Shown here: piece after piece, positions 52,287-59,900 of the stretch
Layout of the letters: each line of letters begins with the position of its first letter
Numbering within the stretch: position 1 is the first letter of the stretch
Origin: CALNYS01 sp942490855
GTDB taxonomy: Bacteria; Planctomycetota; Phycisphaerae; Phycisphaerales; UBA1924
Direction of reading: 5' to 3'
DNA: 64,000 nucleotides
Assembly (NCBI GenBank): GCA_942490855.1
Contig: CALNYS010000001.1
Span: forward strand, 186,001-250,000
Notes under the pieces: generated by a model
Seen by the model: the letters and a program-made list of their open reading frames with translations, nothing else
Database searches by the model: none
What the model was told of the DNA's origin: nothing
Made by a program: the position numbers and the translations under genes

Positions 52287-53327
52287 TCAGCCCAGCCAGC
52301 GCACCGAGTGCGTGCGGCTCACCGACGCGTCGATCTCCGCGTCCTCACCCACCAGCTCGCGCAGCTGTTGCGGTGTGACGCGGTCGGCGAAGACCAGGAC
52401 CGTCTCTTCCAGATCGTCGTCGTCGGGCTCGCCCGTCGGGCGCACCGCGTCCGCGGCCAGCTGCTCGACCTCCGCCAGCGACGCCGCGGTGATCGTCACC
52501 TCGGCGTAGCGCTCCGGCGCGTCCTCGTCCGCGGGCGTGCGCCGCACGAGGCAGCGCCACCCGGTCACGCCGAGGGCTTTCCCGCTGTCGTCGGTGTTCC
52601 CGGTGCGATCCACGTTGAGCTCGAGGCGCCAGAGGTCCTGGAGGTCCTCGACGATCTCCTCGGCCGTCATCATCTCGGGCTGGTCGGGCGGGCACATCAG
52701 CACGCCGCGGTGCTCGTGGGACGCGCCGTCCACGCCCGTCGCGTCGGCGTTGGGCTTGAGGTCAAACGCCGAGAGCGTCTTCTCGACCTGCTCCTTGAGC
52801 CCCGACTCCACCCGGATCGTGACGATCTTGTGCTCGTCGAGGTAGACGTAGATGAAGGGGGAATCGCTCATCGCCCCGAACCCGACGAGCCCGTCCTCGA
52901 AGAGCCACCCGCCGTGGTCGTGGAGCACGTCGAGGAACCGCTCGATGCCCACCGGGTCGTAGGCGATGTAGGGGTCCACCTCGCGGAACGCGTCGTTGCC
53001 CAGGATGTCGAGGATGGGGTACACGCGACCGGGGAGCAGCGCAAAGAGAGAACGACAAAGCGCTTGCAATCGACCCGACGTCACGACCACATCGTAGACG
53101 TACCGGTCGGGCCACTCTTCCCAGTCGCCCGGGTCCACGCCGCCGTCGGCGGGCTCGAACTCCGAGATGTACCCGGCCTTGGGCGTGAGCGGCTCGACGG
53201 GGTAGACCCCGAGCGGGAAGTCGAACGCGCCCGACGACGCGCGGGTGATCGATCGATCGATGTGCGATTCGCCCAACCGGACCTCCAGAGCTGGCGCCCG
53301 CTCGCCAGAGCAGGTGCATTCGTCCAA
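52287..53327 (-). CDS. hypothetical planctomycete-type cytoplasmic protein
   Basis: A 346-residue protein of unknown family, started at TTG 53327, which has a TACCCT promoter-like hexamer five bases upstream. The N-terminal half includes YVYDVVVTSGRLQALCRSLFALLPGRVYPILDILGNDAF and a Tyr-rich strand SPFIYVYLDEHKIVTIRV. The C-terminal half has an acidic loop and EETVLVFADRVTPQQLRELVG. No signal peptide or membrane span. The coherent strand/helix pattern and flush packing with both neighbours support it as a real gene. Confidence 0.65.
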   Translation of the reverse strand: MDECTCSGERAPALEVRLGESHIDRSITRASSGAFDFPLGVYPVEPLTPKAGYISEFEPADGGVDPGDWEEWPDRYVYDVVVTSGRLQALCRSLFALLPGRVYPILDILGNDAFREVDPYIAYDPVGIERFLDVLHDHGGWLFEDGLVGFGAMSDSPFIYVYLDEHKIVTIRVESGLKEQVEKTLSAFDLKPNADATGVDGASHEHRGVLMCPPDQPEMMTAEEIVEDLQDLWRLELNVDRTGNTDDSGKALGVTGWRCLVRRTPADEDAPERYAEVTITAASLAEVEQLAADAVRPTGEPDDDDLEETVLVFADRVTPQQLRELVGEDAEIDASVSRTHSVRWLG

Positions 53328-53332
53328 GCGTT

Positions 53333-53342
53333 AGGGTACGGT
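53333..53342. promoter_or_regulatory. overlapping divergent -10-like elements
   Basis: Plus-strand TACGGT (53337-53342) and minus-strand TACCCT (53333-53338) overlap in the sequence AGGGTACGGT, one for each of the two divergent genes. Confidence 0.35.
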
Positions 53343-53382
53343 CTTCGGGTGAATATCGACACCGTATGAAGACGGAGACCGC

Positions 53383-55152
53383 ATGGACGCTTTTAACGCG
53401 ATTCTCAACACCGTTAATTCCATCATCTGGCACGAGTTCGTCCTCTACGTCGTTCTCGGCGTCGGACTGCTCTTTACGGTGTGGAGTGGCTTCGGACAGT
53501 TCAAGGCGCTGACGCACGGCACCAAGGTCATCCGCGGCGCCTACGACGACAAGAACGACCCCGGCGCCATCAACCACTTCCAGGCCCTCTCCGCGGCGCT
53601 CTCGGCGACCGTCGGGCTGGGCAACATCGCCGGCGTCGGCGTCGCCGTCGCGCTGGGCGGCCCGGGCGCCGTCTTCTGGATGTGGATCGTCGGTCTCGTG
53701 GGCATGGCCCTCAAGACCACCGAAGTCACCCTCTCCATGCTCTACCGCAACACCACCGACCCCGACAACCCCCACGGCGGGCCCATGTTCGTCGCCCACC
53801 ACGGGTTCAAGGAAAAGGGGCTCGGCGGGCTCGGCAAGTTTGTCGGCGGCCTCTTCGTCTTCACCCTGCTCATCTCGACCATCACCGGCGGCAACATGTT
53901 CCAGGCGTGGAGCGTCGGCGAGATCACCGAAAACTACTTCGCCATCCCCTCGATCGTCACCGGCATCATCCTCTCCGTCATGGTCGGGATGGTCATCATC
54001 GGCGGCATCAAGCGCATCGGCGCCGTCGCCGGACGCATCGTGCCCTTCATGTGCGCGATCTACGTCCTCGCGGCCGTCACCGTCCTCGTCATGAACATCA
54101 GTGTCATCCCCGAGATGCTCAAGCTGATCGTGGTCGAGGCCTTCACGCCCTCCAAGGCCCAGGGCGCCTTCCTCGGCGGCACCGCCGGCTACGCGCTCCT
54201 CTGGGGCATGAAGCGGGCCCTGTTCTCCTCCGAGGCCGGGCAGGGCTCCTCGCCCATCGCCCACTCGGCGGCCAAGACCGACGAGCCCGTGCGCGAGGGC
54301 GTCGTCGCCGGCCTCGAGCCCTTCATCGACACCATCGTCGTCTGCACCCTCACCGCCCTCGTGATCCTCTCGACGGGCGCCTACAACCGCGGGCACGAGG
54401 CCGAGTTCGCCCAGCCGGTCCGCGTGGTGCAGGTCGCCGCGCCCGACGCCGACGGCGTGGGGACGTACACCATCGAAGCCGGCGACGCCCCGCCCCGCAG
54501 CGAGGACGCCGCCAAGATCTCCGGGCAGTGGATCGGCAACGAGAACGTCTTCGTCCTCGTGACCGGCGACGAGAACCCCAACACCGGGCTCAACATCCAC
54601 CGCGTCTACGGCACCCTCAACCTCACCTCCCAGGGCGAGCGCACCATCACGTGGAACGAGTTCACCTCGAGCACGCCCCCGGCGATGCACATGGCGCAGG
54701 AGACCGACACCGGGCGCGAGCTCTACGTCGATTACCCAGGCCCCTCGCTCACCGGGTACGCGTTCGACACGGCGATCCCCGGCCTCGGCAAGTGGCTCGT
54801 CACCTTCGCCGCGTGGCTGTTCGCCCTCTCGACCGCGATCAGCTGGTCGTACTACGGCGAGCAGGGCGTCGTCTACCTCTTCGGCGACAAGTCGGTCTTC
54901 CCCTACAAGATGCTCTACTGCCTCGCGATCATCGTCGCGGCCTCGGGCATCATCCAGACCGACGCGCAGCTCGACAACCTCACGGCGCTGGGCACCGGCG
55001 TCATGCTCTGGGCCAACATCCCCATCATGCTGATCTTCGGCAAGAAGGCGATGAACGCCTACCACGACTACTTCCGTCGCATGAAGGACGGCGACGACGC
55101 CCACACCCCGGCGTCGCTCACCGACGTCATCGAAGGCCACGACGTGGAGTGA
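53383..55152 (+). CDS. AGCS-family sodium:alanine symporter with a 120-residue insertion
   Basis: A 589-residue inner-membrane transporter. The family signature GLGNIAGVGVAVALGGPGAVFWMW is at residues 78-101. Other conserved parts are GGPMFVAHHG, TAGYALLWGMKRALFSSEAGQGSSPIAH and LSTAISWSYYGEQGVVYLFG. Between membrane segments, residues about 335-455 form an extra soluble, threonine- and asparagine-rich stretch absent from the usual 450-480-residue members. It would lie on one side of the membrane. The ribosome site is GGAGACCGC. Its stop overlaps the next gene in a GTGA. Confidence 0.92.
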   Translation: MDAFNAILNTVNSIIWHEFVLYVVLGVGLLFTVWSGFGQFKALTHGTKVIRGAYDDKNDPGAINHFQALSAALSATVGLGNIAGVGVAVALGGPGAVFWMWIVGLVGMALKTTEVTLSMLYRNTTDPDNPHGGPMFVAHHGFKEKGLGGLGKFVGGLFVFTLLISTITGGNMFQAWSVGEITENYFAIPSIVTGIILSVMVGMVIIGGIKRIGAVAGRIVPFMCAIYVLAAVTVLVMNISVIPEMLKLIVVEAFTPSKAQGAFLGGTAGYALLWGMKRALFSSEAGQGSSPIAHSAAKTDEPVREGVVAGLEPFIDTIVVCTLTALVILSTGAYNRGHEAEFAQPVRVVQVAAPDADGVGTYTIEAGDAPPRSEDAAKISGQWIGNENVFVLVTGDENPNTGLNIHRVYGTLNLTSQGERTITWNEFTSSTPPAMHMAQETDTGRELYVDYPGPSLTGYAFDTAIPGLGKWLVTFAAWLFALSTAISWSYYGEQGVVYLFGDKSVFPYKMLYCLAIIVAASGIIQTDAQLDNLTALGTGVMLWANIPIMLIFGKKAMNAYHDYFRRMKDGDDAHTPASLTDVIEGHDVE

Positions 55153-55802
55153 GCGCGGACTGGGACCTCGCACTCGTCGCCGACGCCTCCGCGCAGGCGC
55201 TGCGCGACGAGCGCGATCGTCTCGAACGCGAACAAGCAACCCGCGGGCTCGACGCCCCGCACGAACTCGGGCTCCACCCCGTGCTCGGCGCGGGGCTTTC
55301 GCGCGCCGGCTTCGGCGTCCACCGCGAGATCCGCTACCCCGCCGGCGCGCACCAGCGCAAACGCTCCGCCGGCGACCGCTGCGACCTCGTCCTCACGCCC
55401 TCGCCAGACGACGCCCTCGACGAGCCGGGCGCCGCGGCCACGCTCTTCGCGGGGCGCGACTGCCCGCCCGAGCGGGCCCTGTGGATCGAGGTCAAGACCG
55501 TCCGCCAGGGCGCCCTCGTCAGCGGCGTCGCGAGCGAAGACCCCGGCTACGCGTCGCGCCTCAGCGGGCCCGCGGTCAAAGACGTCGCCAAGCTCGCCGG
55601 GGACCCGCACATCGCGTGCGCGGCGTCGCTGATCGTGCTGTTCTGCGCGGGCGAAGACGTCGCCCGCCACGACCTCGGCGTGTGGGCCCACGCCTGCCTC
55701 GACGCCGGGCACACGATCGGCCCGCCCCGCCTGCGCGGCTTCGATATCCCCGACCGCATCGGCAACCGCTGGTGCGCCGTCGCGGTGACGCAGGTGAGCT
55801 GA
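55149..55802 (+). CDS. hypothetical protein with a PD-(D/E)XK-like motif
   Basis: A 217-residue protein started at the GTG that overlaps the symporter stop. The stretch GDRCDLVLTP followed about 40 residues later by LWIEVKTVRQ resembles the D...(E)xK metal site of PD-(D/E)XK nucleases, with flanking hydrophobic strands. A later LIVLFCAGEDVARHDLGVWAHA strand/helix fits the fold. No specificity or partner domain is present. Nuclease activity is only a possibility; the family is unknown to me. Translational coupling with the symporter suggests they are at least co-expressed. Confidence 0.55.
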   Translation: MSADWDLALVADASAQALRDERDRLEREQATRGLDAPHELGLHPVLGAGLSRAGFGVHREIRYPAGAHQRKRSAGDRCDLVLTPSPDDALDEPGAAATLFAGRDCPPERALWIEVKTVRQGALVSGVASEDPGYASRLSGPAVKDVAKLAGDPHIACAASLIVLFCAGEDVARHDLGVWAHACLDAGHTIGPPRLRGFDIPDRIGNRWCAVAVTQVS

Positions 55803-55824
55803 CGCTCGCGGGCTGACGCGTCCA

Positions 55825-55972
55825 CCCTCTCCCCATTCCGATGGGGAGAGGGCAGGGTGAGGGGCTCCCGTCTTCTACCAGTCTGGTCTTGTAGGAAACG
55901 CTCGCTCCGCTCACGAACCGTGATCCAACCCCTCACCCCAACCCTCTCCCCTTGAAAAGGGGAGAGGGGGCC
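55825..55972. repeat. CCCTCTCCCC self-complementary intergenic repeat, copy C
   Basis: The same element as copies A and B: left hairpin around ATTCCGATGGGGAGAGGG, block GGGTGAGGGGCTCCC, centre GAAACGCTCGCT, right hairpin CCTCTCCCC/GGGGAGAGG. It fills the gap between two plus-strand genes. Confidence 0.85.
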
Positions 55973-55990
55973 GGAGCGCCGCCGCTTCGG

Positions 55991-55996
55991 TATGGT
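55991..55996 (+). promoter_or_regulatory. leaderless-type -10 element TATGGT
   Basis: It ends six bases before the ATG at 56003, immediately after repeat copy C. Confidence 0.5.
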
Positions 55997-56002
55997 TGGC
56001 AC

Positions 56003-56518
56003 ATGACCCTCTCAGCACGCCTCGCCGCCGCGAAGAAGCACCAGCCGAAGCGCATCCGCCTGCTCCTCGTCGCCGAGGCGCCGCCGTGCGCGGGCGACCG
56101 GTACTTCTACTACCCCGACGTCGAGCAGCACGACTGGCTCTACCGCTACGTCTGGCAGGTCCTCAGCGGCGAGAAACCCGAGAAGAACGCGAAGGCCGCG
56201 AACCTCGCGCGCCTGCGCGACGCCGGCGTCTTCCTCGTCGATCTCCACGAGGACGAGATCGCCAAGCCCACGCTGAAAGATCTCGTGCCGTGCGTCCCGG
56301 GGCTTGTGAAGCGCGTGAAGGCGCTCAAGCCGGAACGCGTCGCGCTCATCAAGGCGCTCGTCTACGACGCGGCCTTCGACGCCCTGCGCGACGCCGGTCT
56401 CCCTGTCATCGACGAACGCATCCCGTTCCCCTCGAGCGGGCAGCAGAAGAAGTTCGTCGAGGCGTTCACGCGCGCGGCAGAAGAAGCCGGCGTGTCGATC
56501 GACGCCGCCGCAACCTAA
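56003..56518 (+). CDS. conserved hypothetical protein with LLLVAEAPP motif
   Basis: A 171-residue soluble protein. The start at 56003 follows a leaderless promoter hexamer. Its motif RLLLVAEAPPCAGDRYFYYP, followed by VFLVDLHEDEI and VALIKALVYDAAFDALRDAG, resembles the GEAPG strand-loop of uracil-DNA-glycosylase-like folds. The family residues that would prove it are not visible, so I leave function open. It lies between repeat copies C and D. Confidence 0.6.
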   Translation: MTLSARLAAAKKHQPKRIRLLLVAEAPPCAGDRYFYYPDVEQHDWLYRYVWQVLSGEKPEKNAKAANLARLRDAGVFLVDLHEDEIAKPTLKDLVPCVPGLVKRVKALKPERVALIKALVYDAAFDALRDAGLPVIDERIPFPSSGQQKKFVEAFTRAAEEAGVSIDAAAT

Positions 56519-56524
56519 GGCTCC

Positions 56525-56590
56525 CTCGCCCCATCTCCGATGGGGAGAGGGCCGGGGTGAGGGGGCATATCACCGGTGAGCAACGCTCGC
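56525..56590. repeat. CCCTCTCCCC repeat, half copy D
   Basis: Only the left half is present: CCGATGGGGAGAGGG, GGGGTGAGGGGG and a remnant of the centre (CAACGCTCGCGCTGCT). It runs up to the trpA stop. The right hairpin is missing. Confidence 0.7.
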
Positions 56591-56596
56591 GCTGCT

Positions 56597-57388
56597 TTAC
56601 AACCCGCCCGCCAACTCACTCACAAAGGCGCCCGCCGCCGCGACGCCGTCGCCGTTCTCCGCGATCGCCGACTCCACGCGGCGCACCAAGGCCGAGCCCA
56701 CGATCGCCGCGTCGGCGTGCTCGACCACCGCGCGCACCTGCTCGGCGCTGGAGATGCCAAAGCCGCACGCGATGGGGAGGTCCGTGATGCCGCGGAGGAA
56801 TTCGACGCGCTCGGCGATCTCCGGCGCGTCGTCGCGTTCGCCGGTGATGCCCGTCCGCGCGATCATGTACAGGAACCCGCTCGACGCCGTCGCGATCCGC
56901 TCGGCCCGCGCGGGGGGCGTGGTGGGGGCGATCAGCAGGGACGCCGAGAGCCCGCTCCCGCGCACGGCGCTGAGGAGCTCCGTCGATTCCTCCACCGGGA
57001 GGTCGGGGAAGATGAACCCGTCGATGCCCGCGTCCTTGGCGCGCTCGATGAACGCGTGCTCGCCGATGCGTTCGACGATGCTCACCGACACCATCGCGAC
57101 GATCCCGAGGTTCACGCTGTCGCGCGCCGCCTTGATGGCGCCGAACACGCCGCCGGTCGTCGCCCCGTCCTCGAGCGCCAGGTGCATCGCCTCGGCGATC
57201 ACGGGCCCGTCGGCGATGGGGTCAGAGAACGGGAAGCCGACCTCGACGATCGACGCCCCCGCGCCCTCGACGGCGCGCAGCGTGTCGCCCAGCGCGTCCA
57301 CGCTCGGACGCCCCGCGACGATGAAGGGCGCCAGGCTCTTGAGCCCCGACGCGCGGCGCTCGCGGAACACGTCGTCGATCCGGCTCAA
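56597..57388 (-). CDS. trpA: tryptophan synthase alpha subunit
   Basis: A 263-residue TIM-barrel enzyme that cleaves indole-3-glycerol phosphate. Conserved pieces are VEVGFPFSDPIADGPVIAEA with the catalytic Glu and Asp region, GFIFPDLPVEES, FLYMIARTGITGER, ACGFGISSAEQVRAVV and AAIVGSALVRRVE. It starts at TTG, overlapping the mazG stop by four bases (TTGA), so it depends on translation of mazG. trpB is not in the window. Confidence 0.93.
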   Translation of the reverse strand: MSRIDDVFRERRASGLKSLAPFIVAGRPSVDALGDTLRAVEGAGASIVEVGFPFSDPIADGPVIAEAMHLALEDGATTGGVFGAIKAARDSVNLGIVAMVSVSIVERIGEHAFIERAKDAGIDGFIFPDLPVEESTELLSAVRGSGLSASLLIAPTTPPARAERIATASSGFLYMIARTGITGERDDAPEIAERVEFLRGITDLPIACGFGISSAEQVRAVVEHADAAIVGSALVRRVESAIAENGDGVAAAGAFVSELAGGL

Positions 57389-57699
57389 TGCTTGACCCCG
57401 CGCACCCGCGAGCGGTCGGTGTACTTGCTCATCGCCTGCGTCAGGTCGACGTTGTTGATGTTCGCGAGCGTCGTCAGCCACGCGAAGACGTCGGCGAACT
57501 CTTCTTCGAGGTTGTGCAGCTGCTCGGGCGTCGGGCTCTGCCCCGGCGCGCACTCGTGGAGCGACGTCGCCAGCTCGCCGACCTCTTCGATCAGCCACAT
57601 GAACGTGCCGGGCGTGCCCCGCTCGGCGTCGGTGTTGGAGTAGCGCTCCCGGATCAGCTCCTGGAGCTCGCGGAGCGTCATTTCAGTCGGCGTGCTCAT
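57385..57699 (-). CDS. MazG-like nucleotide pyrophosphohydrolase
   Basis: A 104-residue all-alpha NTP pyrophosphatase. The metal-binding motif E-E-x-x-E-(long spacer)-E-E-x-x-D reads WLIEEVGELATSL and LEEEFADVFAWL. It probably removes non-canonical NTPs or house-cleans dNTPs. The ATG at 57699 is preferred because TACGCT ends six bases upstream. A longer start would add six residues encoded by the promoter region itself. Confidence 0.86.
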   Translation of the reverse strand: MSTPTEMTLRELQELIRERYSNTDAERGTPGTFMWLIEEVGELATSLHECAPGQSPTPEQLHNLEEEFADVFAWLTTLANINNVDLTQAMSKYTDRSRVRGVKH

Positions 57700-57705
57700 C
57701 CCAAG

Positions 57706-57711
57706 AGCGTA
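57706..57711 (-). promoter_or_regulatory. leaderless-type -10 element TACGCT for mazG-trpA
   Basis: The minus-strand hexamer ends six bases before the mazG-like ATG. Confidence 0.5.
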
Positions 57712-57738
57712 CCGCACGAGCGCCCCGCTGACAGCGCC

Positions 57739-59124
57739 TCAACGCTCGATCGTCTGCGTCCGGTCCGGGCCCACGCTCACGATGCGCACCGGGACGCCCA
57801 CGTACTCCTCGATGAACCGCACGTACGACTGGGCCTCGTGCGGCAGGGCGTCCCACGAGCGGGCCTCGGTGATCTCGTCGGCGAACCCGGGGAGCGTCTC
57901 GTACACCGGCTCGGCGTTCTCGAGAATGAACGCGTCGGGGGGGAAGCGGTCGGTCGTCTCGCCCTCGACCCGGTACGCGGTGCACACCTTCAGCTCGTCG
58001 AACCCGGCGAGCACGTCGAGCAGCGTGAGGACGATCTCGCTGGCGCCGTTGATCATCGCGGCGTAGCGCACCGCGACGAGGTCGAGCCACCCGCAGCGGC
58101 GCGGGCGCCCGGTCGTCGTGCCGAACTCGCGCCCGCGTTCGCGGATGCGCTCGGCCGTCGCGTCGTTGAGCTCCGTGGGCATCGGCCCGCCGCCGACGCG
58201 CGTCGCGTACGCCTTGCAGATGCCCAGCACCCGCTCGACGCGGCGCTCGGGCACGCCCGTCCCCGGGCCGAAACCGAGCACCGTGGAGTTCGAGCTCGTG
58301 ACGAACGGGTACCCGCCGTGATCGACATCGAGCAGCGCCCCGTTGGCGCCCTCGGCGAGCACCTTCTCGCCGGCGCGCAGCATGTCGTGGAGCAGGTACG
58401 TCGTGTCGCACAGGTACGGGCGCAGCGCCTCGCCCCACGCGAGGCAGTCGGGCAGCAGTTCGTCGGGCGTGAAGCTCGAGCGCTCGTCGAGGTTCGGCGC
58501 GAGGGTCTTGTTCTTGAAGAGGCAGGCGAGGCGCAGTTTTTCGCGCAGCACGTCCTCGCGCACGAGGTCGCCCGCGCGGATCGCCCCGGCTCGGTGCGCC
58601 CGGTCGGCGTAGCACGGGCCGATCCCGCGCTTCGTGGTGCCGATCGCGTCGTCGTCGCTCGCGCCCGTCAGGATCGACTCGCGCAGCGCGTCCTGCTCGA
58701 GGTGGTAGGGCATGACCACGTGGGCGCGCGTCGAGACACGCAGCCCCGAGACGTCCACCCCAGCCGCCGTCAGCTTCGCAAGCTCGCCCATCAGCGTCGG
58801 CGGGTGCAGCACCACGCCCGAGCCGATCACCGCCAGCACCCCGGGGTGCAGGATGCCCGACGGCGTCAGGTGCATGCTAAACCGCGTCCCACCGACGACC
58901 ACCGAGTGCCCGGCGTTCGCGCCGCCGTTGTAGCGCACCACCGCGCTGTACCCCGGCGCGAGGCGATCGACGAACTTCCCCTTGCCCTCGTCGCCCCATT
59001 GGAGCCCGACGACGGCCGTGACCCCGCCAGAGGCGGTCGGTCCGGAAACAGCGGTTGTGGCGGCGGCGTGGTTCAGCTCTGAGCTCCTGACTTGTCCCTG
59101 CTCAGGCGGTGCGATCAAGCCCAC
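57739..59124 (-). CDS. purA: adenylosuccinate synthetase
   Basis: A 461-residue GTP-dependent enzyme of AMP synthesis. Motifs are VVGLQWGDEGKGKFVD (P-loop-like), NGGANAGHSV, GTTKRGIGPCYADRAHRAG, GANGALLDVDHGGYPFVTSSN and the C-terminal VSVGPDRTQTI. It starts at GTG, with about 35 extra N-terminal residues of low complexity before the family start. TACTAT on the minus strand lies 14 bases upstream of the GTG. Confidence 0.95.
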   Translation of the reverse strand: MGLIAPPEQGQVRSSELNHAAATTAVSGPTASGGVTAVVGLQWGDEGKGKFVDRLAPGYSAVVRYNGGANAGHSVVVGGTRFSMHLTPSGILHPGVLAVIGSGVVLHPPTLMGELAKLTAAGVDVSGLRVSTRAHVVMPYHLEQDALRESILTGASDDDAIGTTKRGIGPCYADRAHRAGAIRAGDLVREDVLREKLRLACLFKNKTLAPNLDERSSFTPDELLPDCLAWGEALRPYLCDTTYLLHDMLRAGEKVLAEGANGALLDVDHGGYPFVTSSNSTVLGFGPGTGVPERRVERVLGICKAYATRVGGGPMPTELNDATAERIRERGREFGTTTGRPRRCGWLDLVAVRYAAMINGASEIVLTLLDVLAGFDELKVCTAYRVEGETTDRFPPDAFILENAEPVYETLPGFADEITEARSWDALPHEAQSYVRFIEEYVGVPVRIVSVGPDRTQTIER

Positions 59125-59171
59125 GCCCGAAGTTGACGATAGTACCGACCAGCAGGAGCGACGCCGAGCCC

Positions 59172-59348
59172 ATGCCAGAGCCTGAGAAGATCAAAGTCAT
59201 GTGCCCGAATCTGACGTGCCGGCGCGTCCTCGCTGTCCCGGGCGCTGCCCGCGGCAAGGTCGTCCGGTGCCGTCACTGCAGCACCACGATCAAGATCCCG
59301 GCCCCGAACCCGGCCCAGGCCTCGACGCCCAAGCCCGACGCGGCCTAG
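59172..59348 (+). CDS. small zinc-ribbon protein
   Basis: A 58-residue protein with two C-x-x(x)-C knuckles, VMCPNLTCRRVLAVP and VVRCRHCSTTIKIP, like the MJ0042-type zinc-finger segments found at the start of many larger proteins. Here it stands alone, with a proline/alanine-rich tail. An AGGAG lies upstream. Its stop overlaps the stop of the convergent FHA gene (CTAG). Confidence 0.65.
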   Translation: MPEPEKIKVMCPNLTCRRVLAVPGAARGKVVRCRHCSTTIKIPAPNPAQASTPKPDAA

Positions 59349-59854
59349 GCCCCCTGCGAATCCTCGAGATCGTCAAGATCAAAGTCGAACTCGCTCGACC
59401 CGTTGAGGTCCGCGAGCAGGTCGCTGATCCCCGCCGACGAATCGTCCGGGTCGTCCATGATCGCCTCGGGGATGTCGTCGTTGGGCTTTTTCGTCGGCGT
59501 GTCGGGGTGGGTGACCACCATCGGCGATTCCAGCAGCGGGGGCTCCACCGGCTCCGGAACACCGTCGATCTGCACCGTAAACACGATGGGCCCGACCGCG
59601 AGACGATCGCCCGCGTTGAGCGGTTCGGTCTCGGTGATCTGGTCCTCGTTGCGGTACGTGCCATTGCGCGAGTCGAGGTCCGTGACCGTCAGACCGTCGT
59701 CGGTCACCTCGATCCGGCAGTGGGTGCGTGAGACGGCTCCGATGGGCACGCGGATGTCGCACGAGCTGTCGCGCCCGAGCGTGACTCGCTTGTGCTTGAC
59801 CGGCACGTCGCGCCGTTCCCCTTCTGGGGTAAACATCACAAGGACGACCTTCAC
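59345..59854 (-). CDS. FHA-domain protein
   Basis: A 169-residue protein started at GTG 59854, where GAGAGGAGCC is the ribosome site. Residues 1-95 form an FHA phosphothreonine-binding domain: VTLGRDSSCDIRVP, SRTHCRIEVTDDG and DLDSRNGTYRNEDQI hold the Gly-Arg, Ser, His and Asn-Gly residues that contact phosphopeptide. The C-terminal 70 residues are acidic and disordered. Binding to a Ser/Thr kinase target is expected. No kinase is adjacent. Confidence 0.88.
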   Translation of the reverse strand: MKVVLVMFTPEGERRDVPVKHKRVTLGRDSSCDIRVPIGAVSRTHCRIEVTDDGLTVTDLDSRNGTYRNEDQITETEPLNAGDRLAVGPIVFTVQIDGVPEPVEPPLLESPMVVTHPDTPTKKPNDDIPEAIMDDPDDSSAGISDLLADLNGSSEFDFDLDDLEDSQGA

Positions 59855-59886
59855 AGCGCTGGCTCCTCTCGCGCGGCCCTCGCCGG

Positions 59887-59892
59887 TACGCT
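59887..59892 (+). promoter_or_regulatory. leaderless-type -10 element TACGCT for hemW
   Basis: It ends eight bases before the hemW ATG. No ribosome site is present. Confidence 0.45.
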
Positions 59893-59900
59893 TCTGGCGT

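Noticed and set aside
19861..56590. The CCCTCTCCCC copies as a CRISPR array or tRNA-like elements.
   Set aside because: The copies are single, far apart and contain internal hairpins rather than short repeats with unique spacers. They have no tRNA arms.
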